Shown: piece by piece, positions 1 through 8,480 of the stretch | How positions within the stretch are numbered: the first letter of the stretch is position 1 | How the letters are laid out: each line of letters opens with the position of its first letter | Translations under genes and position numbers: made by a program | Assembly: GCA_016870995.1 (NCBI GenBank) | Contig: VFZU01000022.1 | Coordinates: 1-57,169 of the forward strand | Direction: 5' to 3' | Length of the DNA stretch: 57,169 nucleotides | Origin: Acidobacteriota bacterium | GTDB lineage: Bacteria > Acidobacteriota > Terriglobia > Bryobacterales > Bryobacteraceae | The notes under the pieces: model-generated | The model's database searches: none | What the model saw: the letters and a program-made list of their open reading frames with translations, nothing else | Told to the model about the DNA's origin: nothing

Positions 1-227
1 AGCAGAGCTCGCTTCCGTCTCTCCCACTACAGCGATTCTGCTAAAACAAAGGCTGGCTGTCCAGTGCTTTTTCCGCCTGGCAGCCGACAGTGTCTAGACT
101 CGTGTCTCACGGAAGGGGACAAGCCCAAACTCTAACCGTGCTGCACAAGCATCTGGATGGTGCGGTGCTGACCAAAGTGACCTGGGGCAATACGCACAAG
201 CTTTACAAACTCCAGACCTCAGCGTGA
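1..227. other. Window edge with no supported gene
   Basis: No gene can be assigned here. One plus-strand frame is open from the window edge to a TAG at 92-94. Another is open from about position 45 to a TGA at 225-227, with possible GTG starts at 102 and 138 but no convincing ribosome binding site. Either could be the tail of a gene that begins outside the window or a degraded remnant. I see no tRNA, hairpin or repeat. Confidence 0.3.
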
Positions 228-836
228 CTACAGGCAGGCGTCTCGCTTCAGGTCCCAGAGGTTGGCCGAGGCTCCGAGCAGTTTCGCTTCGAGAGCTTGT
301 CCGCCGCGCTCTTGAACATATTGATATTCGGACTCAGTAATGGGTAGCGCTTCTACAAAACGAATTTGCAGACTGCCCATGGTCGCAGGAACAAGTTGCG
401 GGAAACTCCACAGGTTGGCATCGACAAAATACAAGTGAGGCACTGTCGCCTTGGGGTACCAATCGTGGAGGCAATTCACGAAAACAGTACCTGCCGAAGG
501 CTCGCGTTGCGTTCGCATGACTTTGAATGCAGCCGCTGCCAAGACTTCCCGGGCACCCTCGCGGGAAGCTTCGAAGATCGAAACCAGTTCCACTCTCTGC
601 GAGTCGGATGCTTTCGGCCCCTGAAGATTAGTCCGCCAAAGCCCAATGGTGCCGAGGCAACACAGCTCTGCTTCCGGCTTGCCTGGCATGGCCAAAACAT
701 CTACTTCGTACTTGCGAGTGTTGTGAACGACGCGGAAGCGAAGAGGTGACCCACCGAATGCGTTAGCGAGCAGATGTTCAATCTGTTTGTCCTCGCTCAC
801 GATTTCTGGCTTCACAGGATTCATCAATCCCATCAT
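228..836 (-). CDS. Suppressor-of-fused (SUFU/YqcF-like) domain protein
   Basis: This 202-residue cytoplasmic protein resembles the bacterial suppressor-of-fused-like family (PF05076). The visible pattern is a central strand block with KYEVDVLAMPG, then TIGLW, a VELVSIFEAS segment, and a C-terminal half with HLYFVDANLW and LPITESEYQYVQERGG. Bacterial members are often immunity proteins or antitoxin-like partners, but no toxin gene is adjacent, so the role is unknown. The start is uncertain: ATGs lie at 836, 833 and 824 and none has a strong ribosome binding site. The gene diverges from the secreted protein at 864 across only 27 bp, so their promoters must overlap. Confidence 0.7.
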   Translation of the reverse strand: MMGLMNPVKPEIVSEDKQIEHLLANAFGGSPLRFRVVHNTRKYEVDVLAMPGKPEAELCCLGTIGLWRTNLQGPKASDSQRVELVSIFEASREGAREVLAAAAFKVMRTQREPSAGTVFVNCLHDWYPKATVPHLYFVDANLWSFPQLVPATMGSLQIRFVEALPITESEYQYVQERGGQALEAKLLGASANLWDLKRDACL

Positions 837-863
837 CGTACCGTTTCGGCCTATAAAGGAAGG

Positions 864-1718
864 ATGAGGACTTTCCTACTCGCTCTGCTGATGTTCGCGG
901 GCGGCGCAGACAGCGATGGCGATTCCATAACGGATGAAGTCGAGCAGCAAGTCCTCCAGAAGTTCCTCCCGCGCTTCCACATTGCCGTCGCTGATTGCGA
1001 CCTGATGCCGGCTGAGTTTCTCCCTGGCGCGCAAAAGCCAACTTTAAAGGCCAAGAATGGAACGATTTATGGGCAGGCGTTTCCGGTGGACGGCGGGATT
1101 GAAGTTCATTATTACCATCTGTGGTCCATGGACTGCGGCCGAATTCAGCATCCACTGGATGCCGAGCACGTCTCTGGATTTCTGGTTCAAGTGAAAGGTG
1201 AGTGGCGAGCCCGCTATTGGTACTCGGCGGCACACGAGGATACGATTTGCGATCGTGGACTGGCCGCGAAAGCCAGCGAGCTCTACGCTGAGTGGCGAGG
1301 ACTCGACGTCTGGGTTTCTCGCGGCAAGCATGCTTCGTTCCTCAGCGAGTCGGCGTGCCGGTTGGGTTGTGGATCCGACAAGTGCGACCGAAGCGAACGT
1401 CTGGTGGTGCCTCAAATCGTGAATCTTGGGGAACCCGGAAAATTGGCAGTTGGGTCGGATTGGGTTGCATCCGAAGCTTGGCCTCTCAAAGAAAAGATGC
1501 AGTCAGATTTCCCATTGAGCTTGCGCGCCACGATCGACTCATCAAAGGGCATCGTTGCGGTAACGACTCCGGATCGGGTTGTGACTCAGCCTGTGATTTT
1601 GGCTGGAAGTTCGACCATCGACGCGCTGGCGTTAGCAAATACCAAAACGGAAGGTGCCTTGGCCAAGAGCAAGAAGAAGGTAAAAGCCTGGCTCGGCGCG
1701 CATTGGCCCAGGCGCTAG
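864..1718 (+). CDS. Secreted protein of unknown function with a DxDGD loop
   Basis: The 284-residue product starts at ATG 864, right after a strong AAGGAAGG site at 856-863. The longer open frame from 774 lacks such a site. The first 17 or so residues look like a signal peptide (MRTFLLALLMFAGG). They are followed by DSDGDSITDE, which resembles the calcium-binding loops of dockerin or thrombospondin type-3 repeats. The rest has several Cys, His and Trp residues, including HEDTICDRG and RGKHASFLSE, which vaguely recall the Vps62/DUF946 fold. I cannot assign a function. Its stop overlaps the stop of the convergent SixA gene in a CTAG tetramer. Confidence 0.65.
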   Translation: MRTFLLALLMFAGGADSDGDSITDEVEQQVLQKFLPRFHIAVADCDLMPAEFLPGAQKPTLKAKNGTIYGQAFPVDGGIEVHYYHLWSMDCGRIQHPLDAEHVSGFLVQVKGEWRARYWYSAAHEDTICDRGLAAKASELYAEWRGLDVWVSRGKHASFLSESACRLGCGSDKCDRSERLVVPQIVNLGEPGKLAVGSDWVASEAWPLKEKMQSDFPLSLRATIDSSKGIVAVTTPDRVVTQPVILAGSSTIDALALANTKTEGALAKSKKKVKAWLGAHWPRR

Positions 1719-2197
1719 CTCACCAGCCGGGGTGTCAGATACCACTTGAGCAATCCTGTGGGTTGAGACGAAAAACCTTCGAGATCGATGCGCATCACAG
1801 CGCCCTTCTTCATGTCGATTCGAAGGCCACTCGAGTTCAGAAGGAATGCCCCTGCGCTGCTCAAGAGCGGCTCATGGGAAACCAGCAGGAGCTTTTGTTC
1901 TGAGCGGTGGACTCGCACCTCTTCCCAAAGTTCCTGTGGATGGGCGTTGGGCACAAGCGAGTTTGATTCGACTAATTCGCCGGTGTAGTCGAGAGACTTG
2001 ACCGCAATGGCAGCCGTTTCGCGGGCACGTCGATAGGGACTCGTAATGATGAGAGTTGGGCGAAGATCCGCTTGCCCAGCAACCCTGAGGATTTCCTTGA
2101 GCTTCTTCTTGCCCTCAGCGGTCAACGCACGGTCGGCCTCACGGCCCGTGAGTGAAGAATCTTCGGCGATTCCATGACGAAGCAGATATAGTTCCAT
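1715..2197 (-). CDS. sixA: SixA-type phosphohistidine phosphatase
   Basis: This 160-residue protein is a small histidine phosphatase. It begins MELYLLRHGIAED, where the RHG motif (Arg7, His8) carries the phospho-accepting histidine, and it contains SPYRRARETA and a later VSHEPLL with the second active-site histidine. Length and motifs match the SixA branch, which removes phosphate from phosphohistidine domains of signalling proteins. No histidine kinase lies nearby, so the target is unknown. It overlaps the upstream secreted protein gene by 4 bp, tail to tail, and diverges from the O-antigen-ligase-like gene across 26 bp. Confidence 0.85.
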   Translation of the reverse strand: MELYLLRHGIAEDSSLTGREADRALTAEGKKKLKEILRVAGQADLRPTLIITSPYRRARETAAIAVKSLDYTGELVESNSLVPNAHPQELWEEVRVHRSEQKLLLVSHEPLLSSAGAFLLNSSGLRIDMKKGAVMRIDLEGFSSQPTGLLKWYLTPRLVS

Positions 2198-2223
2198 CGT
2201 TTGAGTCGAAATTCAATACTACG

Positions 2224-3405
2224 ATGAAAGCTGTGTCTATTTCGCGACAAGAGCTTGCTGAAATCGCGCTCGCTAGCGCAATCGTACTCTCGTTCTGTTC
2301 GATTGCGGCCAGTCAGGTGTTTCTCGGCCTTGCGCTAATGATGTTCATTCTGATCCGGCCCTCCATTCAGTGGCCCCCAGGTATGGCATGGGCGGCGGGA
2401 TTTCTTGCTTTGACTCTGGCAGCCGCCGTGTTGAGTGGCGAACCGAAAACTGCCCTGCCTCAGGTGAGAAAGCTCTACCTTTGGACTCTGCTGCCATTGG
2501 GTGCCACATTGTTTGCGGGTGGTTTTCAACGGGCAGCCCTGGTGTGGCCTGCCTTGCTCGCTGCAATGGCTTCGGGGCTTTGGAGTTTCTGGGAATACTA
2601 TTCGAAGTGGACAGCGGCTCAGACTGCCGGGCAGGATTTCTATCTCGCCTACGTAGCTGCGCGAATTACCGGCTTTATGAGCCACTGGATGACGTTCGGC
2701 GCACACATGATGATCGCGTTTTCACTGGCGGGTGCTCTGCTGTTATTCACCCGTCAATCGCTCCGGCGACGGATCGGACTTGGTCTTCTGTTGGCGATTT
2801 TTAGCGTGGCGATTCTGTTGGGGCAAACGCGTTCCATCTGGTTGGGTGTAGCTTGTTCGGCTGCGGTTCTGTTGGTTTGCTGGCGGCCTTGGTCTGTTGC
2901 CGCGATCCCTGTAGTTGCCGTCCTTGCCTATTTCGTCTCACCTGCTCCAATCCGCAGCCGCATGGAGAGCATTGTGAGACCCCACGGCCAAGTTGATTCC
3001 AATGAGCATCGCGTAGTGACTCGAGCGGCGGGTTGGAACATGATCGCGGCGCATCCCTGGATGGGGCTAGGGCCTGAAGGCCCCGGCAAGCACTTTAAGG
3101 AATATCTCCCGGACGACTACAAAACCAAGCCGTTGCCGGATGGCTACTATGGCCATCTGCACAATGTGTACCTTCAATATGGTGCCGAGCGCGGGCTGCC
3201 TGCGCTGCTCTGTCTGATCGCTTTTGTTGCCGTGAATGTGAGGCGTTGGTTGGCAAAACTCTCGGCAATGCGTTACTTTGCTCTGGCGGCTCTGGCTGGA
3301 CTTGCTTCGAGTGGATTGTTTGAACACAACCTGGGTGACTCTGAGGTCTTAACGCTATTTCTGGCTCTGTTTGGCATTGCTGCAGCAGATGAGAGACGGG
3401 TATGA
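2224..3405 (+). CDS. O-antigen ligase family (Wzy/WaaL-like) membrane protein
   Basis: A 393-residue protein with about ten hydrophobic segments and a long periplasmic loop after GWNMIAAHPWMGLGPEGPG. That loop ends in HLHNVYLQYGAERG, the hallmark of the WaaL/Wzy_C family, which joins or polymerises glycans on a lipid carrier at the outer face of the inner membrane. I take ATG 2224 as the start because the extra 24 residues of the longer frame overlap sixA and are not membrane-like. The next gene starts inside its stop codon (ATGA), so the two are probably co-translated. The glycan substrate cannot be told from sequence. Confidence 0.8.
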   Translation: MKAVSISRQELAEIALASAIVLSFCSIAASQVFLGLALMMFILIRPSIQWPPGMAWAAGFLALTLAAAVLSGEPKTALPQVRKLYLWTLLPLGATLFAGGFQRAALVWPALLAAMASGLWSFWEYYSKWTAAQTAGQDFYLAYVAARITGFMSHWMTFGAHMMIAFSLAGALLLFTRQSLRRRIGLGLLLAIFSVAILLGQTRSIWLGVACSAAVLLVCWRPWSVAAIPVVAVLAYFVSPAPIRSRMESIVRPHGQVDSNEHRVVTRAAGWNMIAAHPWMGLGPEGPGKHFKEYLPDDYKTKPLPDGYYGHLHNVYLQYGAERGLPALLCLIAFVAVNVRRWLAKLSAMRYFALAALAGLASSGLFEHNLGDSEVLTLFLALFGIAAADERRV

Positions 3406-4196
3406 TTCCAGCCCATTACTTTCCACTGCCAAGCCCGACTTATGATCTGCGCATCGGCGCGAGTCCAATGGGAGATGGCAGTTTCATCTTCGAAAAGGAT
3501 GATTGGCTCGAAGAGGAATTGTTGCTCAAGAAAGCTTGCCTGGATTTTGACGCAAACTATTACTGCCAGTGGTTGCCCGGCTCGGAGGCAGCCCAGCGTG
3601 AGCTGGCCTCGCTCGTCGGGTCCGATCCGCAATTGGGTATCCGCGGTGCTGGCGATATGGTGCAGGAAGACCTTTTGATTCTCGACTTGAAACAAACTGG
3701 TCTGCCTCTGATTGCGGGCCACCTCTGCTTTGCCAATGCTTGGTGTCTCGATGAAAAACTGGGGCTGCCGTTTATGGCGATTCATGGGCCAGTCCCGGAG
3801 TTTAGTTCCACAATTGGGCCATCCAGCGAAAAATTGATTGAGCGGTTGAAGCCTGGCCGGCCAGTGGCGCGGCTGAACTGGGCCGTGAAGTCCTCTGGAC
3901 AAATGGATCTGACATCCCGATGGAACGAATTCACCGCTGAGTGCAACGCGAAAGTCACGGCCGAGAATGCAGGAGGCAGATGCTGGATGCGTGCGGAGCG
4001 CCAAACGCTATCCCTGCTTGGCGAGACGGGCGCTGTGCTCTTTACAGTTCACACTTACACACAGACTGTCGAGACGCTTACGCGTCCACAGCAGGAGATC
4101 CTGCTGGGCGTGCTACAAACCTGTCCTGAACCCATGCTGCGCTACAAAGGCATCTGGCCATTCGCCAGCCCCTTGATGCAGTGGCTCTCCCGATAG
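3402..4196 (+). CDS. DUF3445 / heme-dependent oxidative N-demethylase family protein
   Basis: The 264-residue product resembles the DUF3445 family (PF11927), which includes heme-dependent oxidative N-demethylase subunits. Supporting signs are QEDLLIL near residue 87, the family block FANAWCLDEKLGLPFMAIHGPVP, an RLNWAVK segment and a C-terminal RPQQEILLGVLQTCPEPMLRYKG stretch. No signal peptide is seen. It overlaps the O-antigen-ligase-like gene by 4 bp (ATGA at 3402-3405). That is strong evidence for one transcript, although a functional link between the two families is not known to me. The true substrate is unknown. Confidence 0.7.
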   Translation: MIPAHYFPLPSPTYDLRIGASPMGDGSFIFEKDDWLEEELLLKKACLDFDANYYCQWLPGSEAAQRELASLVGSDPQLGIRGAGDMVQEDLLILDLKQTGLPLIAGHLCFANAWCLDEKLGLPFMAIHGPVPEFSSTIGPSSEKLIERLKPGRPVARLNWAVKSSGQMDLTSRWNEFTAECNAKVTAENAGGRCWMRAERQTLSLLGETGAVLFTVHTYTQTVETLTRPQQEILLGVLQTCPEPMLRYKGIWPFASPLMQWLSR

Positions 4197-4279
4197 CCTT
4201 ATAGCCCCTAACACTTCTTTGCATATCTTAACGGCCTGATTTGACTTGTGCATCGTCTTGTAGAGCAGGAGACGAAAAT

Positions 4280-4546
4280 ATGAAAACTTTTCTGATGATC
4301 ACGGCGATGACAATAGCGGCATTTCAACCCGGGCGGGCCGAAACCACCGCCAAGGAAGACGTAGCCCGTTTGCGGACAGAGATCAAGCAGAGCATGGATG
4401 AGCTTTCGACCGAGACGATCTTGATGCCCTACGAGCGATTCAACTCGCCGGAAGGTCAAAAGAATCTGCTCCGGCTCATCAAATTGGCACAGGCCGAAGA
4501 ACTGATGAAGCGCGTCGAGAAGATCTGCGACGAAGTTGACGACTGA
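4280..4546 (+). CDS. Small secreted protein, unknown
   Basis: This 88-residue protein is chosen from ATG 4280, preceded by AGGAGA at 4267-4272. The upstream in-frame codons from 4241 have no such site. The first 20 residues form a typical signal peptide (MKTFLMITAMTIAAF, then a cleavage-like GRAE). The mature part is about 68 residues, highly charged and predicted helical, with no cysteines. I recognise no family. A longer minus-strand open frame covers the same DNA but lacks a signal, a ribosome site or recognisable motifs. A TTTGACTTGT element 40 bp upstream may be part of its promoter. Confidence 0.6.
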   Translation: MKTFLMITAMTIAAFQPGRAETTAKEDVARLRTEIKQSMDELSTETILMPYERFNSPEGQKNLLRLIKLAQAEELMKRVEKICDEVDD

Positions 4547-4567
4547 AGTGCTAACAATAAAGGGCTG

Positions 4568-5491
4568 ATGCGTGTTTTGTACTATTGCGACCACCACGAC
4601 ATCCCGCTTGGGGCTGGTCACAAATTTCCGATGGAGAAGTACCGGCTGATCCGGCGCGAGCTGGAACGCACACCGCAGTTCCGCTTCGCGCCCGGGCCGC
4701 TGGTGAGTCGCGACGATCTCATCCGCGTTCACGATGCAGCCTACGTGGATGCCTTCCTCGAAGGGCGGCTCGACGCCTCGCAGGTTCGCCGCATCGGCTT
4801 CCCGCAAGTGCCGGAGTTGATCTCAAGAAGTCTGTCGAGCGTCGGCGGCACGTTGGCTGCCGCGGAACGCTCATTGATCGAAGGCTGGAGCGGCGTGCTG
4901 GCTGGCGGAACGCATCACGCCTTTCGAGATTTCGGGTCAGGGTTTTGCGTGTTGAACGATATCGCGGTTGCCGCGCGAAGCCTTCTTGATAGATCGCTGG
5001 TGAGACGTGTGCTGATCGTCGACCTCGATGTTCATCAGGGAGATGGCACGGCCGCAATTTTTTCAGAACATCCCGAGGTCTTTACTTTTTCGGCTCATGG
5101 CCGAAACAACTTCCCTTTCCGCAAGCAGCAGTCCGATTGGGACTTGGAGTTTGAGAATGGCGCGGAAGACGACGCGTATCTCAGCGCGCTGGCCCCAGCT
5201 CTCGCGCAGGTCTTCGCGCAAGAGTTCGACATCGTTTTTTACCAGGCTGGGGTGGATGGGCTCAGATCCGACCGGCTCGGCAAGTTGTCGCTCAGTGCCG
5301 ACGGGATTGCGGCCCGAGATCGCCTTGTTTTTGAGCACGTCGCCAGGTTGCACATTCCTTGCGTGGTGACGCTCGGAGGCGGATACGCCGAGCCGATTCA
5401 GGATACAGTGACGGCTGCGGCGAATACCTATCGTCTGGCTGATCAGGCCTTGTGCGCGATGAGCGCTACATTCTCGCGCCCATCCCAATGA
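4568..5491 (+). CDS. Histone-deacetylase-superfamily amidohydrolase
   Basis: A 307-residue zinc deacetylase of the HDAC/AcuC/acetylpolyamine amidohydrolase superfamily. The active-site features are visible: paired His116-His117 in GGTHHAFRDFG, the metal-binding DLDVHQGDG motif (Asp152, Asp154, His156), a second metal aspartate (Asp235) in GLRSDRLG, and the catalytic tyrosine Tyr273 in LGGGY. The substrate in bacteria may be an acetylated protein, polyamine or small molecule and cannot be told here. An AAAGGG site at 4559-4564 precedes the ATG. Its last 49 bp overlap the 3' end of the opposing methyltransferase gene. Confidence 0.88.
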   Translation: MRVLYYCDHHDIPLGAGHKFPMEKYRLIRRELERTPQFRFAPGPLVSRDDLIRVHDAAYVDAFLEGRLDASQVRRIGFPQVPELISRSLSSVGGTLAAAERSLIEGWSGVLAGGTHHAFRDFGSGFCVLNDIAVAARSLLDRSLVRRVLIVDLDVHQGDGTAAIFSEHPEVFTFSAHGRNNFPFRKQQSDWDLEFENGAEDDAYLSALAPALAQVFAQEFDIVFYQAGVDGLRSDRLGKLSLSADGIAARDRLVFEHVARLHIPCVVTLGGGYAEPIQDTVTAAANTYRLADQALCAMSATFSRPSQ

Positions 5492-6144
5492 ATACTCTGC
5501 GGTAGGTCTCTCCTGCGGAACATCCAACACTTCTCGACAATAAAGCCCGTATCCGCGAAAACGCGCCTCAATACGCGGTCATCCAGAAGCAAGATCGATT
5601 TTGGCAATTGATCGAGCAATCGATGCTGGGAGACTCGTCGCGTATTCTCAATCCAACCCGGCCACTGCGATTGCGAGGATTCGAATTCTGGGATGAAAGA
5701 CGAGAACGGAGCCATGTAAGGTGTAGCGGCAATGACGAACAGCCGCCCCTGAGGGCGCAGGATGCGGTGCAGGAGTAAAGCGCCCAACTCAAGCTGACGA
5801 CCCGTCAGGAAGTGAAACACGTTTGAGGCGTGGACAGCGTCGATGGAATCAGGTGGCAGCTTTAGGTCTTTCGGGAATCGCCCAGGATGCAGGATTAGTC
5901 GTTGCTTTGATTCTTCCGGCACAAGCGTGGCCAACTGTTTGAGATGCTCTGCTGAGGCGTCGTTGGCATGAACAATGGCCCCTGCGGCCAGAGCCGGAAG
6001 CGACGCGACACCCATAGCTGCGCCAATATCAAGGACCGTATGGCCGGGCTTGCAGAAATCGACGAACATCTCGCTCAGCTCATTGAGCGTGTTGGAGCTC
6101 CACCCCATCGAGTTTTTGGTTGTGATGCGCCGATGCGGAATCAT
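5443..6144 (-). CDS. Class I SAM-dependent methyltransferase
   Basis: The 233-residue protein has the Rossmann methyltransferase core. Motif I is VLDIGAAMGVASLPAL around residues 40-55, followed by an acidic HANDAS (motif II), DAVHASNVFHFL (motif IV region) and an LRPQGRLFVIAATPY segment. It lacks a recognisable substrate domain, so the acceptor is unknown. Its start codon overlaps the stop of the cytochrome c gene by 4 bp, making it the last gene of the purC-cvpA-gph-cytochrome unit. Its 3' end runs 49 bp into the deacetylase gene on the other strand. Confidence 0.8.
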   Translation of the reverse strand: MIPHRRITTKNSMGWSSNTLNELSEMFVDFCKPGHTVLDIGAAMGVASLPALAAGAIVHANDASAEHLKQLATLVPEESKQRLILHPGRFPKDLKLPPDSIDAVHASNVFHFLTGRQLELGALLLHRILRPQGRLFVIAATPYMAPFSSFIPEFESSQSQWPGWIENTRRVSQHRLLDQLPKSILLLDDRVLRRVFADTGFIVEKCWMFRRRDLPQSIHWDGRENVALIAHKA

Positions 6145-7259
6145 TGCGAAATGGTCAACCAGATTCGGAAAGTCTCGTCGAGGCCGTTCTCGGCGAATCT
6201 TACCTCGCGCAGCTTTTGATGAGGGTTGTATGGATTCTGCGTGGAGTTGTCATAGATTGCCTGGGCCTCAAGAACTTCGCCCTTGGCGAGGGGCAGCGGC
6301 CGGGCCAATTGGTAGCTCGACATTAAATGATGTTCGAAGGGCTCGATCCAAAGAAAGAAATCTCGCTGTCCCTTGACCTTCAACCGCACATCGGCGGCGA
6401 GCAACTGAAACACCGGAAGGACGGCATGTAGTTGAACATTGCTGGTCATGGCGAAAGAAGTTTTCTCAGGATGCAAATTCGCGCCTGCCGGAATTCGAAT
6501 GTCTGCTTTCGTAATTTCAACGAGTGAAGCCAGGCGGCGCGGGGTTTGCCGGCTGAAGTAAAGTGCGACTTTCGTCAGATCCCGACCAAGTCGCAAATTG
6601 CGTTTGAAATAGTGAAGCTCAATCGAAAGAGATTTTCCCTTGGGGAGTTTCCAGCCAATACCTGCCGGCAGACGAACTCCGTTGTCGCACATCGCCAAGG
6701 CGGCAATCGGTGTTGAGCCAACTCGCAAGATGGCATGATGCAGCAGGTTCCGATTCGAGGGCCTGAGCTCAATTGCCTGAACGAACCGATCCTCAAGTTG
6801 ACTGCCAAGTTCTTCGGCGCGAACTTCAAACGTGATGATGTCCACTGTCTTCTCAGCGAATACGGTGTGTTCCGTCGGTTGCGCCACCACCAGATCGGGC
6901 GTCCCAAGATTCCATTGCGGGTTGCGTTTGGGCAGGGTCGTCGGTGTCCCAGGTCGAGTTCCGCCATTGATCCAATTCAGGATCGTTGCAATCGCTTCCT
7001 CAGGAATGGCCCGTGAATTCGAAAAAGCCAGTGGTGAAGGCTTTGCTCGCCATGGAGGCATCTTGTTGCCGATAATGTAGCGAGCAATTTCGGGAGCATA
7101 GGCGGATGCTCCCTCGTAAGTTGTGAAATCGAACGGACCCACTTGGCCCGCTCGGTGACACCCATTGCACCACCGGTCCAGCAACGGTGCTGCTTCGCGC
7201 CAGGTGGTTCCTTGCGCCTGGCAAAGGATGGCCGTTAGCAAGCAGCAATACAGCTTCAT
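6141..7259 (-). CDS. Exported cytochrome c / copper monooxygenase-like protein
   Basis: This 372-residue protein has a signal peptide (about residues 1-16) and one c-type heme site, CNGCH at residues 31-35. A MPPW segment around residue 67 could give the distal methionine. The C-terminal 220 residues resemble the copper type II ascorbate-dependent monooxygenase-like fold found with cytochrome c in Acidobacteriota and Planctomycetes. They include paired histidines in LLHHAILRV, ELHYFKRN and HHLMSSYQL, and a closing AIYDNSTQNPYNPHQ. The probable role is periplasmic redox chemistry with an unknown substrate. Both ends overlap the neighbouring genes by 4 bp, indicating coupled translation with gph and the methyltransferase. 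Confidence 0.8.
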   Translation of the reverse strand: MKLYCCLLTAILCQAQGTTWREAAPLLDRWCNGCHRAGQVGPFDFTTYEGASAYAPEIARYIIGNKMPPWRAKPSPLAFSNSRAIPEEAIATILNWINGGTRPGTPTTLPKRNPQWNLGTPDLVVAQPTEHTVFAEKTVDIITFEVRAEELGSQLEDRFVQAIELRPSNRNLLHHAILRVGSTPIAALAMCDNGVRLPAGIGWKLPKGKSLSIELHYFKRNLRLGRDLTKVALYFSRQTPRRLASLVEITKADIRIPAGANLHPEKTSFAMTSNVQLHAVLPVFQLLAADVRLKVKGQRDFFLWIEPFEHHLMSSYQLARPLPLAKGEVLEAQAIYDNSTQNPYNPHQKLREVRFAENGLDETFRIWLTISQ

Positions 7260-7966
7260 AGATACGGAATCAGATCTTCCATTCTGTCGAGCAGCAGGTC
7301 CGGCGGTACTTCTTTCATTGACTCTGGTTGCAGGCCGTAGGTTAGACCCACGGAGCGCACCTTGGCATTGCGAGCGGTCATGATGTCGACGGAAGAATCT
7401 CCGATCATTACGGTTCGCTCTGCAGCAACGCCAGACTCACTTCTCAATGTGTCGATACCAATCGGATCGGGTTTCTTGGCTGGAAAGCTGTTGCCCCCGT
7501 AGATCTTAAAGAAGACATTTTGCAAGCCGAGGCCATCGAGAATCACATGGCTGATGCGAACCGGTTTGTTGGTCAGAACCGCCAGGTGGATTCCCTTGTC
7601 GCGCGCGACATCCAAGGTTTCTTGCGCTCCAGGGTAGAGTCGCGTGGCATCCAGACAATGGTCGTGGTAGTAACGGATGAAGAAGTCAAGGGCTGTCTCA
7701 ACTGCCTGATCGCTGGCGCCCTCGCCCATTGCTCTTCGAATTAACACTGGGGCACCGTTGCCAACATAGCTTGCGACCAGTTCGCCGGGCAGCGGTCGTA
7801 AAGCCATATGCACTCGCGTGGCGTTCACGCTGGATATCAGATCTTGCTTGGAGTCGATTAAGGTTCCGTCGAGGTCGAAGATCAGCAGCCCTGGAGACTG
7901 GATCGGCGCTACTGCTCGAAGGCCTGCGGCGCTTTCTTGAGGGTGTCCTGTAAGGTTTTCTTCCAC
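7256..7966 (-). CDS. gph: HAD-family phosphatase, phosphoglycolate phosphatase-like
   Basis: A 236-residue haloacid-dehalogenase phosphatase. Motif I is IFDLDGTLIDS with nucleophile Asp31 and Asp33, motif II is LTNKPVRIS, the motif III region has a PAKKPDP lysine, and motif IV is MIGDSSVDIMTARNA. The layout fits Gph, which clears 2-phosphoglycolate, but related pyrophosphatases look alike. The start is GTG 7966 with an AAGG four bases upstream, so the first 58 bp lie inside cvpA. No other start codon gives a complete motif I with room before it. The stop overlaps the cytochrome c gene by 4 bp. Confidence 0.8.
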   Translation of the reverse strand: MEENLTGHPQESAAGLRAVAPIQSPGLLIFDLDGTLIDSKQDLISSVNATRVHMALRPLPGELVASYVGNGAPVLIRRAMGEGASDQAVETALDFFIRYYHDHCLDATRLYPGAQETLDVARDKGIHLAVLTNKPVRISHVILDGLGLQNVFFKIYGGNSFPAKKPDPIGIDTLRSESGVAAERTVMIGDSSVDIMTARNAKVRSVGLTYGLQPESMKEVPPDLLLDRMEDLIPYL

Positions 7967-8478
7967 GTTACCTTCAGTTTCTCGTAGTTTTCGTGGAAGC
8001 CATCACGGATCTCCCGCGGTGTGAGGTAGACCAGCAATCTCGCGCTTTCCATGACGTAAGGCGCAATGCGCGATTCGGCAACAGCTGTCGGCTGGGGGCT
8101 CCAGGAAAACGCCGTCAGAATCATTACCAGAACGCTGGTGATCAATACCGCACGCACCAATCCGAATACCCCGCCTAAGAGCCTGTCCACCCATCCAAGG
8201 CCGGCTTGCTTGAAAAACATCGCTAGCAACTTTGCCAAAAGAACTCCTGAAAGTTGAACCACCACGAGAATCGTTACGAAGCCAAGGAAATTCGCTAGTG
8301 TTTCTTGTTTTAGATAAGGCGTGTAGAGCGACGCAGCCAAGCCATAAAACCAGCAGGCCAGCAATATCGAAAGCACGGTTGCAGCCAGGCCGATCGAGAG
8401 ACGGAAAAAACCCTTCCAGATCCCCGTGCCGATGGAAGTACTAATGATTGCAGCCAGCGTCAGGTCAAGCCAATTCAT
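7909..8478 (-). CDS. CvpA family inner-membrane protein
   Basis: This 189-residue protein has four hydrophobic segments and the family opening MNWLDLTLAAIISTSIGTGI. A GWVDRLLGGVFGLVRA stretch after the third segment is typical of CvpA (colicin V production protein family, PF02674). The family supports envelope homeostasis, but its exact function is not settled. The charged C-terminal tail (about residues 150-189) is predicted helical. It sits 2 bp downstream of purC and overlaps gph by 58 bp. CvpA often lies near purine genes in other bacteria, which fits this arrangement. Confidence 0.82.
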   Translation of the reverse strand: MNWLDLTLAAIISTSIGTGIWKGFFRLSIGLAATVLSILLACWFYGLAASLYTPYLKQETLANFLGFVTILVVVQLSGVLLAKLLAMFFKQAGLGWVDRLLGGVFGLVRAVLITSVLVMILTAFSWSPQPTAVAESRIAPYVMESARLLVYLTPREIRDGFHENYEKLKVTWKKTLQDTLKKAPQAFEQ

Positions 8479-8480
8479 GG

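Noticed and set aside
3273-4004. A 243-codon minus-strand open frame across the O-antigen-ligase/DUF3445 junction
   Set aside because: Both plus-strand genes have clear family motifs; this frame has none.
4208-4807. A 199-codon minus-strand open frame over the small secreted gene and the deacetylase start
   Set aside because: It overlaps the conserved deacetylase N-terminus and lacks a ribosome site, whereas the plus-strand small gene has a signal peptide and AGGAGA.
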